From NCBI GenBank assembly GCA_028718575.1, contig JAQULN010000197.1:1-6064 (forward strand): DNA of 6,064 bases, in the 5' to 3' direction. Both the position numbers and the translations under genes were made by a program. The stretch's first letter is position 1; every line of letters starts with the position of its first letter. The notes below the pieces were generated by a model. It saw only the letters and a list, made by a program, of their open reading frames with translations. It was not told the origin of the DNA and made no database searches. The stretch is from Candidatus Krumholzibacteriia bacterium (lineage in GTDB: Bacteria > Krumholzibacteriota > Krumholzibacteriia > LZORAL124-64-63). Positions 1 through 6,064 of this stretch are shown piece by piece.

Positions 1-4
1 AACC

Positions 5-208
5 ATGGGCAAGAACAAAATGAAGACCAACCGCTCCGCCGCGAAGCGATTCAAGCTCTCGGGCAGCGGCCGCATCAAACGAGGCAAGGCCTATCACGGC
101 CATCTGTTCACGGCCAAGAGCCCGAAACGGCTGCGCAATCTGCGTAAGTCGGCCATGATGGCCCCCAGTGATTTGAATCGCGCGAAGAAAATGCTGGGTA
201 TCGGCTAG
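5..208 (+). CDS. rpmI: 50S ribosomal protein bL35
   Basis: This gene encodes bL35, a small, very basic protein of the large ribosomal subunit that binds 23S rRNA. The 67-residue product has the family's usual length (about 65) and its hallmark N-terminal core KMKTNRSAAKRFKLSGSGRI (residues 5-24), followed by the conserved pattern of basic residues around KRGKAYHGH and a KSPKRLRNLRK segment. The family usually begins M-P-K-M-K-T; here it begins MGKNKMKT, so the ATG at 5 gives two extra residues. An internal ATG at 20 would instead remove the usual leading residues, so I keep the first ATG. Only four bases precede it, so its ribosome binding site and the upstream gene (normally infC) lie outside the window. 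rplT follows after 44 bases, the standard rpmI-rplT arrangement. The identification is secure; only the exact start is slightly uncertain. Confidence 0.96.
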   Translation: MGKNKMKTNRSAAKRFKLSGSGRIKRGKAYHGHLFTAKSPKRLRNLRKSAMMAPSDLNRAKKMLGIG

Positions 209-252
209 CGCGCGGCAGCGACAATAAGGTAGCGGAACCAGGAGACGGACTC

Positions 253-606
253 ATGCCGAGAGCAACCAACAATCCGGCCGGCAAGCAGCGGCGCAAGCGG
301 ATCCTCAAACGTGCCAAGGGATTCGTCGGAGCGAAGAAAGTACAGATTCGCGAAGGCCGGCACGCGGTAGATCGCGCCCTGGCCTATGCCTACCGCGATC
401 GCAAGGCGCGCAAGCGCGATTTCCGCCAGCTCTGGATCACCCGCATCAACGCCGCCGCGCGCTTGCACGGGTTGAGCTACAGCGCGTTCATCGGCGGCTT
501 GAAAAAAGCGAGCATCGATATTGATCGCAAGGTCCTCGCCGACCTCGCCGTGCATGACGCTCAGGGTTTCGCCAAGCTGGCAAGCGTCGCTCGCAACGCG
601 CGCTGA
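253..606 (+). CDS. rplT: 50S ribosomal protein bL20
   Basis: This gene encodes bL20, an early-assembly protein of the large subunit that binds 23S rRNA and, in several bacteria, also represses its own operon. The product is 117 residues, against about 118 for the family. Diagnostic segments are ILKRAKGF (residues 17-24), AYAYRDRKARKRDFRQLWI (about 44-62), RINAAARLHGLSYSAFIGGL and the C-terminal IDRKVLADLAV. The ATG at 253 is supported by AGGAG at 240-244, eight bases upstream. The extreme N-terminus, MPRATNNPAGKQRRKR, differs from the common MARVKRG form and from memory resembles proteins of Verrucomicrobiota and relatives. The gene sits 44 bases after rpmI and 47 bases before pheS, as in most bacteria. 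Any autoregulatory leader would lie upstream of the window. Confidence 0.97.
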   Translation: MPRATNNPAGKQRRKRILKRAKGFVGAKKVQIREGRHAVDRALAYAYRDRKARKRDFRQLWITRINAAARLHGLSYSAFIGGLKKASIDIDRKVLADLAVHDAQGFAKLASVARNAR

Positions 607-653
607 TCAGGCAGCGTCCGGCCCCTGACCCGATCTGTAGAAAGGTCTGGACC

Positions 654-1676
654 ATGCACGAGGCGATCGCACGGTTGCGCGCCGAGGGATTGGCCCGCAT
701 CGACCAGGCGGCGACCAACGAAGCTTTGGAGGCGGTTCGCTTGGCGCTGCTTGGCCGGAAAGGCGAACTGACGCGGTTACTGCGCGGCCTGGTCGATCTC
801 GAGCCCGCGCAGCGCCCGGCGGTCGGTGCCGCTTTGAACGAGCTCAAGCTAGAGTTCGGCGCGGCGTTGGGCCGGCGGCAGTCGGAGCTCGCCGAGCATC
901 ATACCGCGGCCGCCGTCTGCGATTTGACGCTGCCCGGACTGCCGCCGGTCGTGCTAGGCACCGCTCATCCCCTGCCCAGCGTGCTGGAAGAGATCTGCGA
1001 TATCTTCTACGGCATGGGGTATGACCGTGACGAGGGGCCGGAGGTCGAACTGGAGTACTACAACTTCACGGCGCTCAACTTCCCGCCCGATCACCCGGCG
1101 CGCGACCTCCAGGATACGTTCTTCCTCGGGACGGACATCCTGCTGCGCACGCAGACTTCGCCTGTCCAGGTCCGGACCATGGAGAGGCGGTCGCCGCCGT
1201 TGGCCTATGTTTTTCCAGGCCGCGTCTACCGCAACGAGAACGCCGACGCTTCGCATTCCTCGGAGTTTTTTCAGATTGAAGGGCTGCGGGTCGATCGCGA
1301 CATCAGCCTCGTCGATCTTCGCGAAACCGTAGCCGCTTTCGTCGGCAGCTTTTTCGGCGGCGAGCGACCGACTCGCTTTAGGCCCCACTACTTCCCCTTC
1401 ACCGAGCCCTCAGTCGAAGTCGACATGCAGTGCATGAAGTGCGGCGGGCGCGGCTGCGGCATCTGCGGGCAGAGCGGTTGGCTGGAGATCATGGGTGCGG
1501 GTATGGTCCACCCGAATGTCTTCAAAGCCGTAGGCTATCCGGACGACGCGTACACTGGATTCGCGTTCGGGATGGGAATCGATCGCTTGGCCATGTTGAA
1601 GTACGGTATCGACGACATCCGCTTGTTTTACGAGAACGATTTGCGCTTCCTGCGCCAGTTCCGGGGTGTGCTGTGA
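654..1676 (+). CDS. pheS: Phenylalanyl-tRNA synthetase alpha subunit
   Basis: PheS is the catalytic alpha subunit of the cytoplasmic (alpha-beta)2 enzyme that activates phenylalanine with ATP and loads it onto tRNA-Phe. At 340 residues it is close to the usual 330-345. Residues 1-90 form the helical N-terminal arm, including LGRKGELT (33-40). The class II catalytic core follows: motif 1 around TAHPLPSVLEEI (103-114), the LNFPPDHPARDLQDTFF stretch (141-157), LLRTQTSPVQVRTM (163-176), motif 2 at GRVYRNENADASHSSEFFQ (189-207) and motif 3 at GFAFGMGIDRLAMLKYG (312-328), ending in the family tail DDIRLF. Four cysteines (260, 263, 268, 271) form a CxxC-x4-CxxC insert before WLEIMGAGMVHPNV, known in many bacterial PheS proteins and possibly metal binding. 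The ATG at 654 has AAAGG at 641-645. The stop overlaps the pheT start. Confidence 0.98.
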   Translation: MHEAIARLRAEGLARIDQAATNEALEAVRLALLGRKGELTRLLRGLVDLEPAQRPAVGAALNELKLEFGAALGRRQSELAEHHTAAAVCDLTLPGLPPVVLGTAHPLPSVLEEICDIFYGMGYDRDEGPEVELEYYNFTALNFPPDHPARDLQDTFFLGTDILLRTQTSPVQVRTMERRSPPLAYVFPGRVYRNENADASHSSEFFQIEGLRVDRDISLVDLRETVAAFVGSFFGGERPTRFRPHYFPFTEPSVEVDMQCMKCGGRGCGICGQSGWLEIMGAGMVHPNVFKAVGYPDDAYTGFAFGMGIDRLAMLKYGIDDIRLFYENDLRFLRQFRGVL

Positions 1677-4120
1677 AGATCAGCTTGCAGTGGCTCAGGG
1701 AACTCGTCGCCTGGGAGGATTCGCCGGCGGATTTGGCGGCGCGTCTGACCGCGGCCGGTTTGAACGTCGAAGGGCTGTCCGAGTTCGCCTTGACCTGGCC
1801 CGGTGTCAAGGTCGCGCGGGTGTTGGAGTGCAATCGCCACCCCAACGCGGATAAACTCACGCTATGCAAGGTCGACGACGGTTCGGGCAAAACGTACCAG
1901 ATCGTGTGCGGCGCCCCCAATGTCCGCGCGGGCCTGCACGTGCTCTTGGCGACAGTTGGCGCCGAACTGCCGGGTGGCGTCCGGATCGAGGCGGCGAATA
2001 TTCGCGGCATTGAGAGCCGCGGCATGATCTGCTCCGGCGCTGAACTCGGCCTGAGCGACGACGAAGCCGGAATCATGGAACTGGCCGACGCTCCCGCCGC
2101 CGGTACGCCGGCCGACGAGCTATTCGGCTGCCGCGATACGGTCCTCGACATCGAAGTGACACCGAACCGGCCGGACTGGCTGAGTCACCTAGGCGTGGCG
2201 CGCGAGGTCGCCGCGCTGTACGGCACCAAGTTGCAACCACCGCGCGTTCTGAAACCGACGCCCGGGGGCACGTTGGGCTGGAAAGTAGAGGTCGAGGATT
2301 TCCACGACTGCCCGCGCTACATCGCGCATGGCGCCGACAACGTAGCGGTTGGACCATCGCCGGCCTGGCTGCAGAATCGCCTGCGCGCCATCGGGCAACG
2401 GCCGATCAACAACGTCGTCGACATCACCAACTTCGTGCTGTTCGAGCTCGGCCAGCCGCTCCATGCCTTTGATCGCGATCTCCTCGGCGGCGACGTCATC
2501 ACCGTGCGGCGGGCGGGTCGCAAGCAAACGGTCACGATGCTTGACGACGTCTCGCGGCAGATCGTCGCGGATGATCTGATCATCGCCGACGGCGATGGAC
2601 CGGTGGCACTGGCCGGCGTGATGGGGCTGGCAAGCAGCCAGGTGACTGCTGGCACCACGAGGCTATTGCTGGAGAGCGCGTTCTTCTGTCCGTCGCTCAT
2701 CCGTCAGAGCAGCCGCCGGTTGGGCCTCGTAAGCGAGAGCTCTTACCGATTCGAGCGCGAGGCCGACTGGTCCATGGTGCGTTTCGCGGCTCATCGCGCG
2801 TTGTACCTTCTACAGGAACTGGCAGGCGCCACGATCATTGGCGATGCGATCGATCGCGCCGATCCGGATCGGCAAGTCCCGCCTGATCTGGCGCTCCGTG
2901 TCCACCAAGTCAATCGCATCCTGGGCACCGATCTGAGCCTGGAACAGACCGCCGACGTGCTGCGAGCGCTCGGCCTCAAGGTGCAACCGCTGAGTAGCCA
3001 GATCGAAGCGAAAACCGTGAACCTGATGGTGCAGGTCCCCACGTTCCGGCGCGACCTCAAGCTGGAAGTCGATCTGATCGAGGAGATCGCTCGTTTGCAC
3101 GGCTATGACCGGGGAACCCGCGGCTGCGGGTCGCCGGCACTGACCTGCCGGCGCCGGCAGCGGCGCGACGAGGTCAACCGACTGCTGCGCATCTGGTTGC
3201 CGGCGTTGGGTTACCATGAAATCGTTTCATCCTCTTTTTCTGGACGCCATCAGCTTGCCGCCTTGCAACTGACGGCAGGCGACCTGCGCAGCGAGTGTCT
3301 ACAGGTTCTCAATCCCCACCATGGTCGCGAAACACTCTTGCGTACGAGTCTGGTGCCGGGTTTCGTGGACGCTGCCCGCCGCAACCTTCACGCCGGCGCG
3401 CAGCGGCCAGTGCGGCTGTTCCAGCTGGGCCGCGTATTCTGGCCCGCGGGCCGCAAAACCGCCGGGACGCGGCACGCGCAGGAGCATCTCCTGCCGGAGG
3501 AGCCGCGCCTGCTCCAAATCGGCATTGCGGGCGGCGAAGGCGCCGGCTATGGGGGAATTCCGCTGGAGCTGCTGGAGCTCAAAGGCCTGGCGACTGAGCT
3601 GGCGGCGTTGCTGGGTATCCCGTTGTCGCTGCGCCCGGCCGGCCGGGAGCCGTTCCTGGCAGACGGCTTACAATGGGAAATCCTCGATTCCAGTGGAGAA
3701 ATCTGTGGCTCCTTGGGCCGCCTCAAACCGGAGACTGCGGCGGCCCTGGACGTCGATGCAAATATCGCATTGCTCGAGTTGCGGTTGGATCGATTGGACT
3801 GCACGCGGCCGGCGATCCATTATGAGCAGTTCTCTCGATTCCCCGCCGCGAAACGAGATCTCTCGCTGCTCGTGCCGTCTGGGGTGACGTTCCAACAAGT
3901 GGAAGAGACCATTCGCGGCGCCGTGGGCAACGGCCTCGCACATCTGGAACTATTTGATATTTATACAGGTACGGGGTTGCCGGCAGGCACTTGCGCCTAT
4001 GGAATTCGCTTGAAGTTTCGCTCGCAACACGGTAGCCTGACTGGAACAATCGTGGATGAAACGATACAGCGGATCCTACGCGACCTCGCTTCGGCGCTGC
4101 AGGTTTATCCACGCGCGTAA
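1673..4120 (+). CDS. pheT: Phenylalanyl-tRNA synthetase beta subunit
   Basis: PheT is the beta subunit of phenylalanyl-tRNA synthetase; it binds and positions tRNA-Phe and carries the editing site that removes mischarged tyrosine. The 815-residue product (typical about 800) shows the full domain order: N-terminal KISLQWLRELV, an OB-fold tRNA-binding domain (about 43-150, with HPNADKLTLCKVDDG and IVCGAPNVRAG), the B3/B4 editing domain (about 210-390, with NNVVDITNFVLFELGQPLHA), B5 (about 400-480, ending VPTFRRDLKLEVDLIEEIAR), the catalytic-like domain (about 500-700, with LLRTSLVPG), and the C-terminal ferredoxin-fold anticodon-binding domain (about 718-815, with FSRFPAAKRDLSLLV). I chose the GTG at 1673 because family homology begins there. 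The frame stays open upstream to 1430, but that part merely overlaps pheS. The GTGA overlap implies translational coupling. Oddities are residues 481-499, which lack the usual IP motif, and RFEREADW in place of the usual RFERGVDP. Confidence 0.97.
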   Translation: MKISLQWLRELVAWEDSPADLAARLTAAGLNVEGLSEFALTWPGVKVARVLECNRHPNADKLTLCKVDDGSGKTYQIVCGAPNVRAGLHVLLATVGAELPGGVRIEAANIRGIESRGMICSGAELGLSDDEAGIMELADAPAAGTPADELFGCRDTVLDIEVTPNRPDWLSHLGVAREVAALYGTKLQPPRVLKPTPGGTLGWKVEVEDFHDCPRYIAHGADNVAVGPSPAWLQNRLRAIGQRPINNVVDITNFVLFELGQPLHAFDRDLLGGDVITVRRAGRKQTVTMLDDVSRQIVADDLIIADGDGPVALAGVMGLASSQVTAGTTRLLLESAFFCPSLIRQSSRRLGLVSESSYRFEREADWSMVRFAAHRALYLLQELAGATIIGDAIDRADPDRQVPPDLALRVHQVNRILGTDLSLEQTADVLRALGLKVQPLSSQIEAKTVNLMVQVPTFRRDLKLEVDLIEEIARLHGYDRGTRGCGSPALTCRRRQRRDEVNRLLRIWLPALGYHEIVSSSFSGRHQLAALQLTAGDLRSECLQVLNPHHGRETLLRTSLVPGFVDAARRNLHAGAQRPVRLFQLGRVFWPAGRKTAGTRHAQEHLLPEEPRLLQIGIAGGEGAGYGGIPLELLELKGLATELAALLGIPLSLRPAGREPFLADGLQWEILDSSGEICGSLGRLKPETAAALDVDANIALLELRLDRLDCTRPAIHYEQFSRFPAAKRDLSLLVPSGVTFQQVEETIRGAVGNGLAHLELFDIYTGTGLPAGTCAYGIRLKFRSQHGSLTGTIVDETIQRILRDLASALQVYPRA

Positions 4121-4162
4121 ACGACCGCTCCCCGGCGGCGATCGTAAGGATGTGATGAAACA

Positions 4163-4432
4163 ATGGACGACCAGCTCGCTCGCTTGGAAAGCAAGGTGTT
4201 GGCCGCGATCTCCCTGCTGAAAGAACTTCGCCTTGAGAATAGCCAACTTACGGAACGCTGCGCGACCCTCGATGAGCGCTGCCGCGGGTTGCAGGACCAG
4301 AATGAGCAATTGGCGAAGGATCTGCAGCTGGCCCAGCAGAATGCAACCGTCGCGGGCGATTTCGAGCAGAAGCGCCAGCTCATCGAACGCAAGGTGGCCA
4401 CTCTGCTCGACAAGCTCGAAGCCATTGGTTGA
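4163..4432 (+). CDS. zapB: ZapB-like coiled-coil cell division protein
   Basis: The product is a small (89-residue) acidic protein predicted to be almost entirely coiled coil. Heptad-like spacing of Leu, Val and Ile runs from residue 5 to about 55 (LARLESKVLAAISLLKEL, then LRLENSQLTERC), followed by a short break near NATVAGDF (60-67) and a final helix, IERKVATLLDKLEAI (74-88). There is no signal peptide or membrane segment. This build, together with its place directly before zapA, matches the ZapB/DUF904-type proteins annotated beside zapA in several phyla. ZapB in Escherichia coli is a cytoplasmic coiled coil that joins the Z-ring through ZapA; a similar role here is inference, because coiled coils carry little family-specific sequence. 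The ATG at 4163 has AAGGA at 4146-4150, a rather long spacing of 12 bases; nearby ATG and GTG codons are out of frame. Two cysteines (33, 40) are unusual for such a protein. Confidence 0.75.
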   Translation: MDDQLARLESKVLAAISLLKELRLENSQLTERCATLDERCRGLQDQNEQLAKDLQLAQQNATVAGDFEQKRQLIERKVATLLDKLEAIG

Positions 4433-4519
4433 GGGGCGCCGGCCGACGCCCCTGCTCCGCAAGCCGCGCGCCCGCCGCCACGGCCGCATCCAGAGGCGCA
4501 AGGTGGGACTGGAGATTCG

Positions 4520-4828
4520 ATGCCCGAGCAACACGACGTGACGGTGAATATCTTCGGACGCGAATACACGCTGCGCAGCGATGTCGATCCGGAATGGGTC
4601 CGCGTGTTGGCGCAGCAGATCGATCAACGCATGCGCGACGCGGCCGCCGGCGGCGGGCCGCTGGGGGCCGACCGCCTGGCGATCCTTGTCGCGCTCAATC
4701 TTGCGGATGACCTGCTCAAAGCGCAGCAGAGCGGTCCGGACGAACTCGCGTCATTGCGTGACGGGCTGGACCGGCTCACGACAATCCTCGCGGAAGAGGT
4801 TGGCAAGGAGGGGGTGCGTGGGGTATAA
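4520..4828 (+). CDS. zapA: Cell division protein ZapA
   Basis: ZapA is a cytoplasmic protein that binds FtsZ, cross-links its filaments and stabilises the division ring. The 102-residue product has the family length and its signature N-terminal domain, VTVNIFGREYTLRSDVDPEW (residues 7-26), followed by the helix LAQQIDQRMRDAA. After a Gly-rich linker (44-48) comes the conserved DRLAILVALNLADDLL (51-66), the start of the long C-terminal helix that forms the ZapA dimer and tetramer coiled coil. The ATG at 4520 is preceded by GGAG at 4511-4514, five bases away. The gene lies 87 bases after the ZapB-like gene, with which it probably acts. Its last codons also carry what looks like the promoter of the 6S RNA gene, so its 3' end appears to serve two purposes; the final residues (EGVRGV) are Gly-rich and not typical of the helix. 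Confidence 0.96.
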   Translation: MPEQHDVTVNIFGREYTLRSDVDPEWVRVLAQQIDQRMRDAAAGGGPLGADRLAILVALNLADDLLKAQQSGPDELASLRDGLDRLTTILAEEVGKEGVRGV

Positions 4829-4829
4829 T
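4800..4829 (+). promoter_or_regulatory. Sigma-70 type promoter of the 6S RNA gene, inside the zapA 3' end
   Basis: A -35 box TTGGCA (4800-4805, one mismatch from TTGACA) and a perfect -10 box TATAAT (4824-4829) are separated by 18 bases. The -10 box overlaps the zapA stop codon TAA (4826-4828). A start about seven bases further on, near A4836 or G4837, falls exactly at the base of the closing stem of the 6S RNA, which independently supports the call. This is a sequence match only; no transcript data are available. Confidence 0.8.
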
Positions 4830-4835
4830 AAGAGT

Positions 4836-5027
4836 AGAAGGTTTCCCTGCTTGGCCCGTGATGCGTCAATCAAGTGAGCCAACACTCTCTCGTAGGGATT
4901 CCGGAGTTCCCAACTGGCGCTGGCGCCGCACCCGGCGCGCGGCAAAGGGAGGGACAGGAAACCCACCTGTGGCAACTCGGTTCAGTTGCAGCTGACGCAC
5001 ACGGCCCGGTGGGGAACTTTCCTTTTA
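4836..5027 (+). ncRNA. ssrS: 6S RNA
   Basis: 6S RNA binds the housekeeping-sigma form of RNA polymerase by mimicking an open promoter and tunes transcription when growth slows. The roughly 190-base region has the expected rod with a central bubble. The closing stem pairs 4833-4841 (AGTAGAAGG) with 5021-5029 (CCTTTTACT), with one G-U pair; then TTCCC (4843-4847) pairs with GGGAA, CCGTG (4856-4860) with CACGG (5000-5004), and TGCGTCA (4862-4868) with TGACGCA (4993-4999). Beyond the bubble, GGGATTCC (4895-4902) pairs with GGAAACCC (4957-4964) with one mismatch, and the tip is a hairpin, GCGCCG-CACC-CGGCGC (4923-4938). The 3' side of the bubble holds the typical small hairpin GCAACT-CGGTTC-AGTTGC (4972-4989); the 5' side has GTGAGCCAACA, like the GAGCCGAUA part of E. 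coli 6S. Position after zapA is the classic one. Ends are estimated from the promoter and stem; no clear terminator with a T-run is visible. Confidence 0.93.
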
Positions 5028-5082
5028 CTGCGGATTGCTGACCCCGTCTTACGCCTCCCGCCATAGATCGAAAGGAGACGCC

Positions 5083-6064
5083 ATGGCTGATATGCCGGCG
5101 TTGTCATATATAGCGGGCCTAGCGGTCCTGGCATTCGTCGCGGGTTGGCTTGGACACCGTTTCCGATACACCCGACTCCACGGTCTGGCGAGCGAATTGC
5201 GTTCGCAACTTCTGGCCGATGCGCGGCATGAGGCCGCCGATCTCGTCAAATCGGCGCGCCTGGATGTGCAAGAGCAGCTTCTGCAGGGGCGACAGCGCCT
5301 CGAACAGGAGATCGAGCGGTCGCGCGCCGAACTCTCGCGCCGGCAGGACGTGCTGGACCAGCGCGAGAGCAGCCTGACGCGCAAGGCGGAGTTCCTCGAC
5401 CAGAAAGAACACCGCCTGGACACCTTCGACCAGGAACTGCGCCAGCTGCAACACGATCTCGAAGCGCGCCAGCGCGACATCGCCCAGTTGCACGCCCAGC
5501 AGCACAGGCTGCTGGAGGAGACAGCCGGCTTGAGCGCCGAGCAGGCCAAGCAGCGGCTGGCCGACGCGATGTTGGAGCAGGCGCGGCAGCAGGCGGCGCG
5601 GGCCGTCAAACGTCTGCAGGAAGAAACCGAACAAACCGCCAAGAGACAGGCCCAGAAGATCTTGGCGCTGGCCGTCCAACGCTATGCGGCGAGGCATGTT
5701 GCGGAGGACGCGGTGGCGGTGGTCAGCTTGCCGAACGACGAGATGAAGGGGCGTATCATCGGGCGCGAGGGCCGCAATATCCGCGCGTTCGAAGACGCCA
5801 CTGGCGTCGACGTGATCATCGACGACACCCCCGAGGCGGTGATCCTGTCGGCGTTCGATCCGATCCGACGGGAGATCGCCACGCAGGCGTTGCGACAACT
5901 GCTCAAAGACGGCCGCATCCATCCGGGCCGCATCGAGGAGGTGGTCGAACGCACGCGGCTCGAGATGCGGGAGCGGCTGCGGGAACTGGGAGAACAGGCC
6001 TGCCTCGAAGCCGGGATCAGCAATGTGCACGCCGACCTGTTTCAATACATCGGCCGGCTCAATT
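5083..6064 (+). CDS. rny: Ribonuclease Y, 3' end beyond window
   Basis: RNase Y is a membrane-anchored endoribonuclease that starts mRNA decay in bacteria lacking, or supplementing, RNase E. The visible 327 residues (typical full length about 520) show the family order. A single N-terminal membrane segment covers about residues 7-24 (LSYIAGLAVLAFVAGWLG), followed by basic HRFRYTR on the cytoplasmic side. A long Gln-, Arg- and Glu-rich coiled coil spans about 35-205. The KH RNA-binding domain (about 212-265) has the diagnostic GRIIGREGRNIRAFEDATGV (223-242) and IIDDTPEAVILSAFDPIRRE (245-264), then DGRIHPGRIEEVVE. The HD phosphohydrolase domain that holds the catalytic metal site is cut off by the window edge. 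The ATG at 5083 is supported by a strong AAAGGAG at 5071-5077, five bases upstream. The frame is open to the last base. It may be transcribed by readthrough from the 6S promoter or from its own promoter, which I cannot see. Confidence 0.97.
   Translation, partial: MADMPALSYIAGLAVLAFVAGWLGHRFRYTRLHGLASELRSQLLADARHEAADLVKSARLDVQEQLLQGRQRLEQEIERSRAELSRRQDVLDQRESSLTRKAEFLDQKEHRLDTFDQELRQLQHDLEARQRDIAQLHAQQHRLLEETAGLSAEQAKQRLADAMLEQARQQAARAVKRLQEETEQTAKRQAQKILALAVQRYAARHVAEDAVAVVSLPNDEMKGRIIGREGRNIRAFEDATGVDVIIDDTPEAVILSAFDPIRREIATQALRQLLKDGRIHPGRIEEVVERTRLEMRERLRELGEQACLEAGISNVHADLFQYIGRLN

Noticed and set aside
607..628. A weak hairpin TCAGG/CCTGA between rplT and pheS, as a possible attenuator
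   Set aside because: It has only five base pairs with a 12-base loop, no T-run and no Phe-rich leader peptide, so neither a terminator nor an attenuator is supported.
954..1388. Minus-strand open frame opposite pheS (144 codons)
   Set aside because: It is a shadow of the highly conserved pheS frame, with no ribosome binding site or recognisable domain.
1430..1672. An 81-codon upstream extension of the pheT reading frame with an ATG at 1430
   Set aside because: The extension lies wholly within pheS in another frame, has no resemblance to PheT, and family homology starts exactly at the GTG at 1673.
4433..4452. An inverted repeat GGGGCG/CGCCCC just after the ZapB-like gene, as a possible terminator
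   Set aside because: The stem is only six base pairs, the loop is self-complementary and GC-rich, and no T-run follows, so it does not meet the pattern of an intrinsic terminator.
4805..4877. A perfect AAGGAGG (4805-4811) followed by GTG at 4818, opening a 19-codon frame
   Set aside because: The frame runs into the 5' half of the 6S RNA and the supposed ribosome binding site lies in the spacer of its promoter. The coding potential is poor and the RNA fold explains the region better.
5119..6045. A long open frame on the minus strand opposite rny (308 codons)
   Set aside because: Its length comes from the GC-rich codon pattern of the true gene on the other strand. The + strand frame shows a clear RNase Y with KH motifs and a strong ribosome binding site; the minus frame has no recognisable domain.

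Overview
This window is a compact, GC-rich bacterial chromosome segment in which every real gene lies on the + strand. In order it holds rpmI (bL35), rplT (bL20), pheS, pheT, a small coiled-coil gene of ZapB type, zapA, a 6S RNA gene (ssrS), and the first two thirds of rny (RNase Y), which runs off the right edge. I see no mobile element, CRISPR array, tRNA or rRNA gene, or selfish element.

Layout. Bases 5-4120 are the conserved translation block: two large-subunit ribosomal proteins followed by both subunits of phenylalanyl-tRNA synthetase. pheS and pheT overlap by four bases (GTGA), so they are probably translationally coupled. The gaps between the other genes are short (about 42-87 bases) and hold no convincing terminator, so transcription may run from rpmI through zapA. 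Bases 4163-4828 encode two small cell-division proteins that are expected to act at the FtsZ ring. Bases 4829-5082 have no protein gene but fold into a textbook 6S RNA. Its likely promoter sits inside the 3' end of zapA, and its -10 box overlaps the zapA stop codon. From 5083 on lies rny, with an N-terminal membrane anchor, a long coiled coil and a KH domain; the HD nuclease domain lies beyond the window.

Organism. The high GC, the ZapB/ZapA pair, the 6S RNA and RNase Y point to a free-living bacterium that uses FtsZ. It is not a gammaproteobacterium, where ssrS is followed by ygfA and RNase Y is absent. The bL20 N-terminus (MPRATNNPAGKQRRKR) resembles, from memory, forms seen in Verrucomicrobiota and related PVC lineages. 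The gene order also recalls Acidobacteriota, Methylomirabilota and Desulfobacterota. I cannot fix the phylum from the sequence alone.

How the genes fit together. The genes serve growth: ribosome assembly, charging of tRNA-Phe, Z-ring assembly, global control of RNA polymerase by 6S RNA, and mRNA turnover by RNase Y. This looks like a conserved housekeeping region and not a new system. The points most worth a second look are the promoter of the 6S RNA nested in zapA, the strong 6S fold, the ZapB-ZapA pairing, and an atypical stretch in PheT just after its B5 domain.
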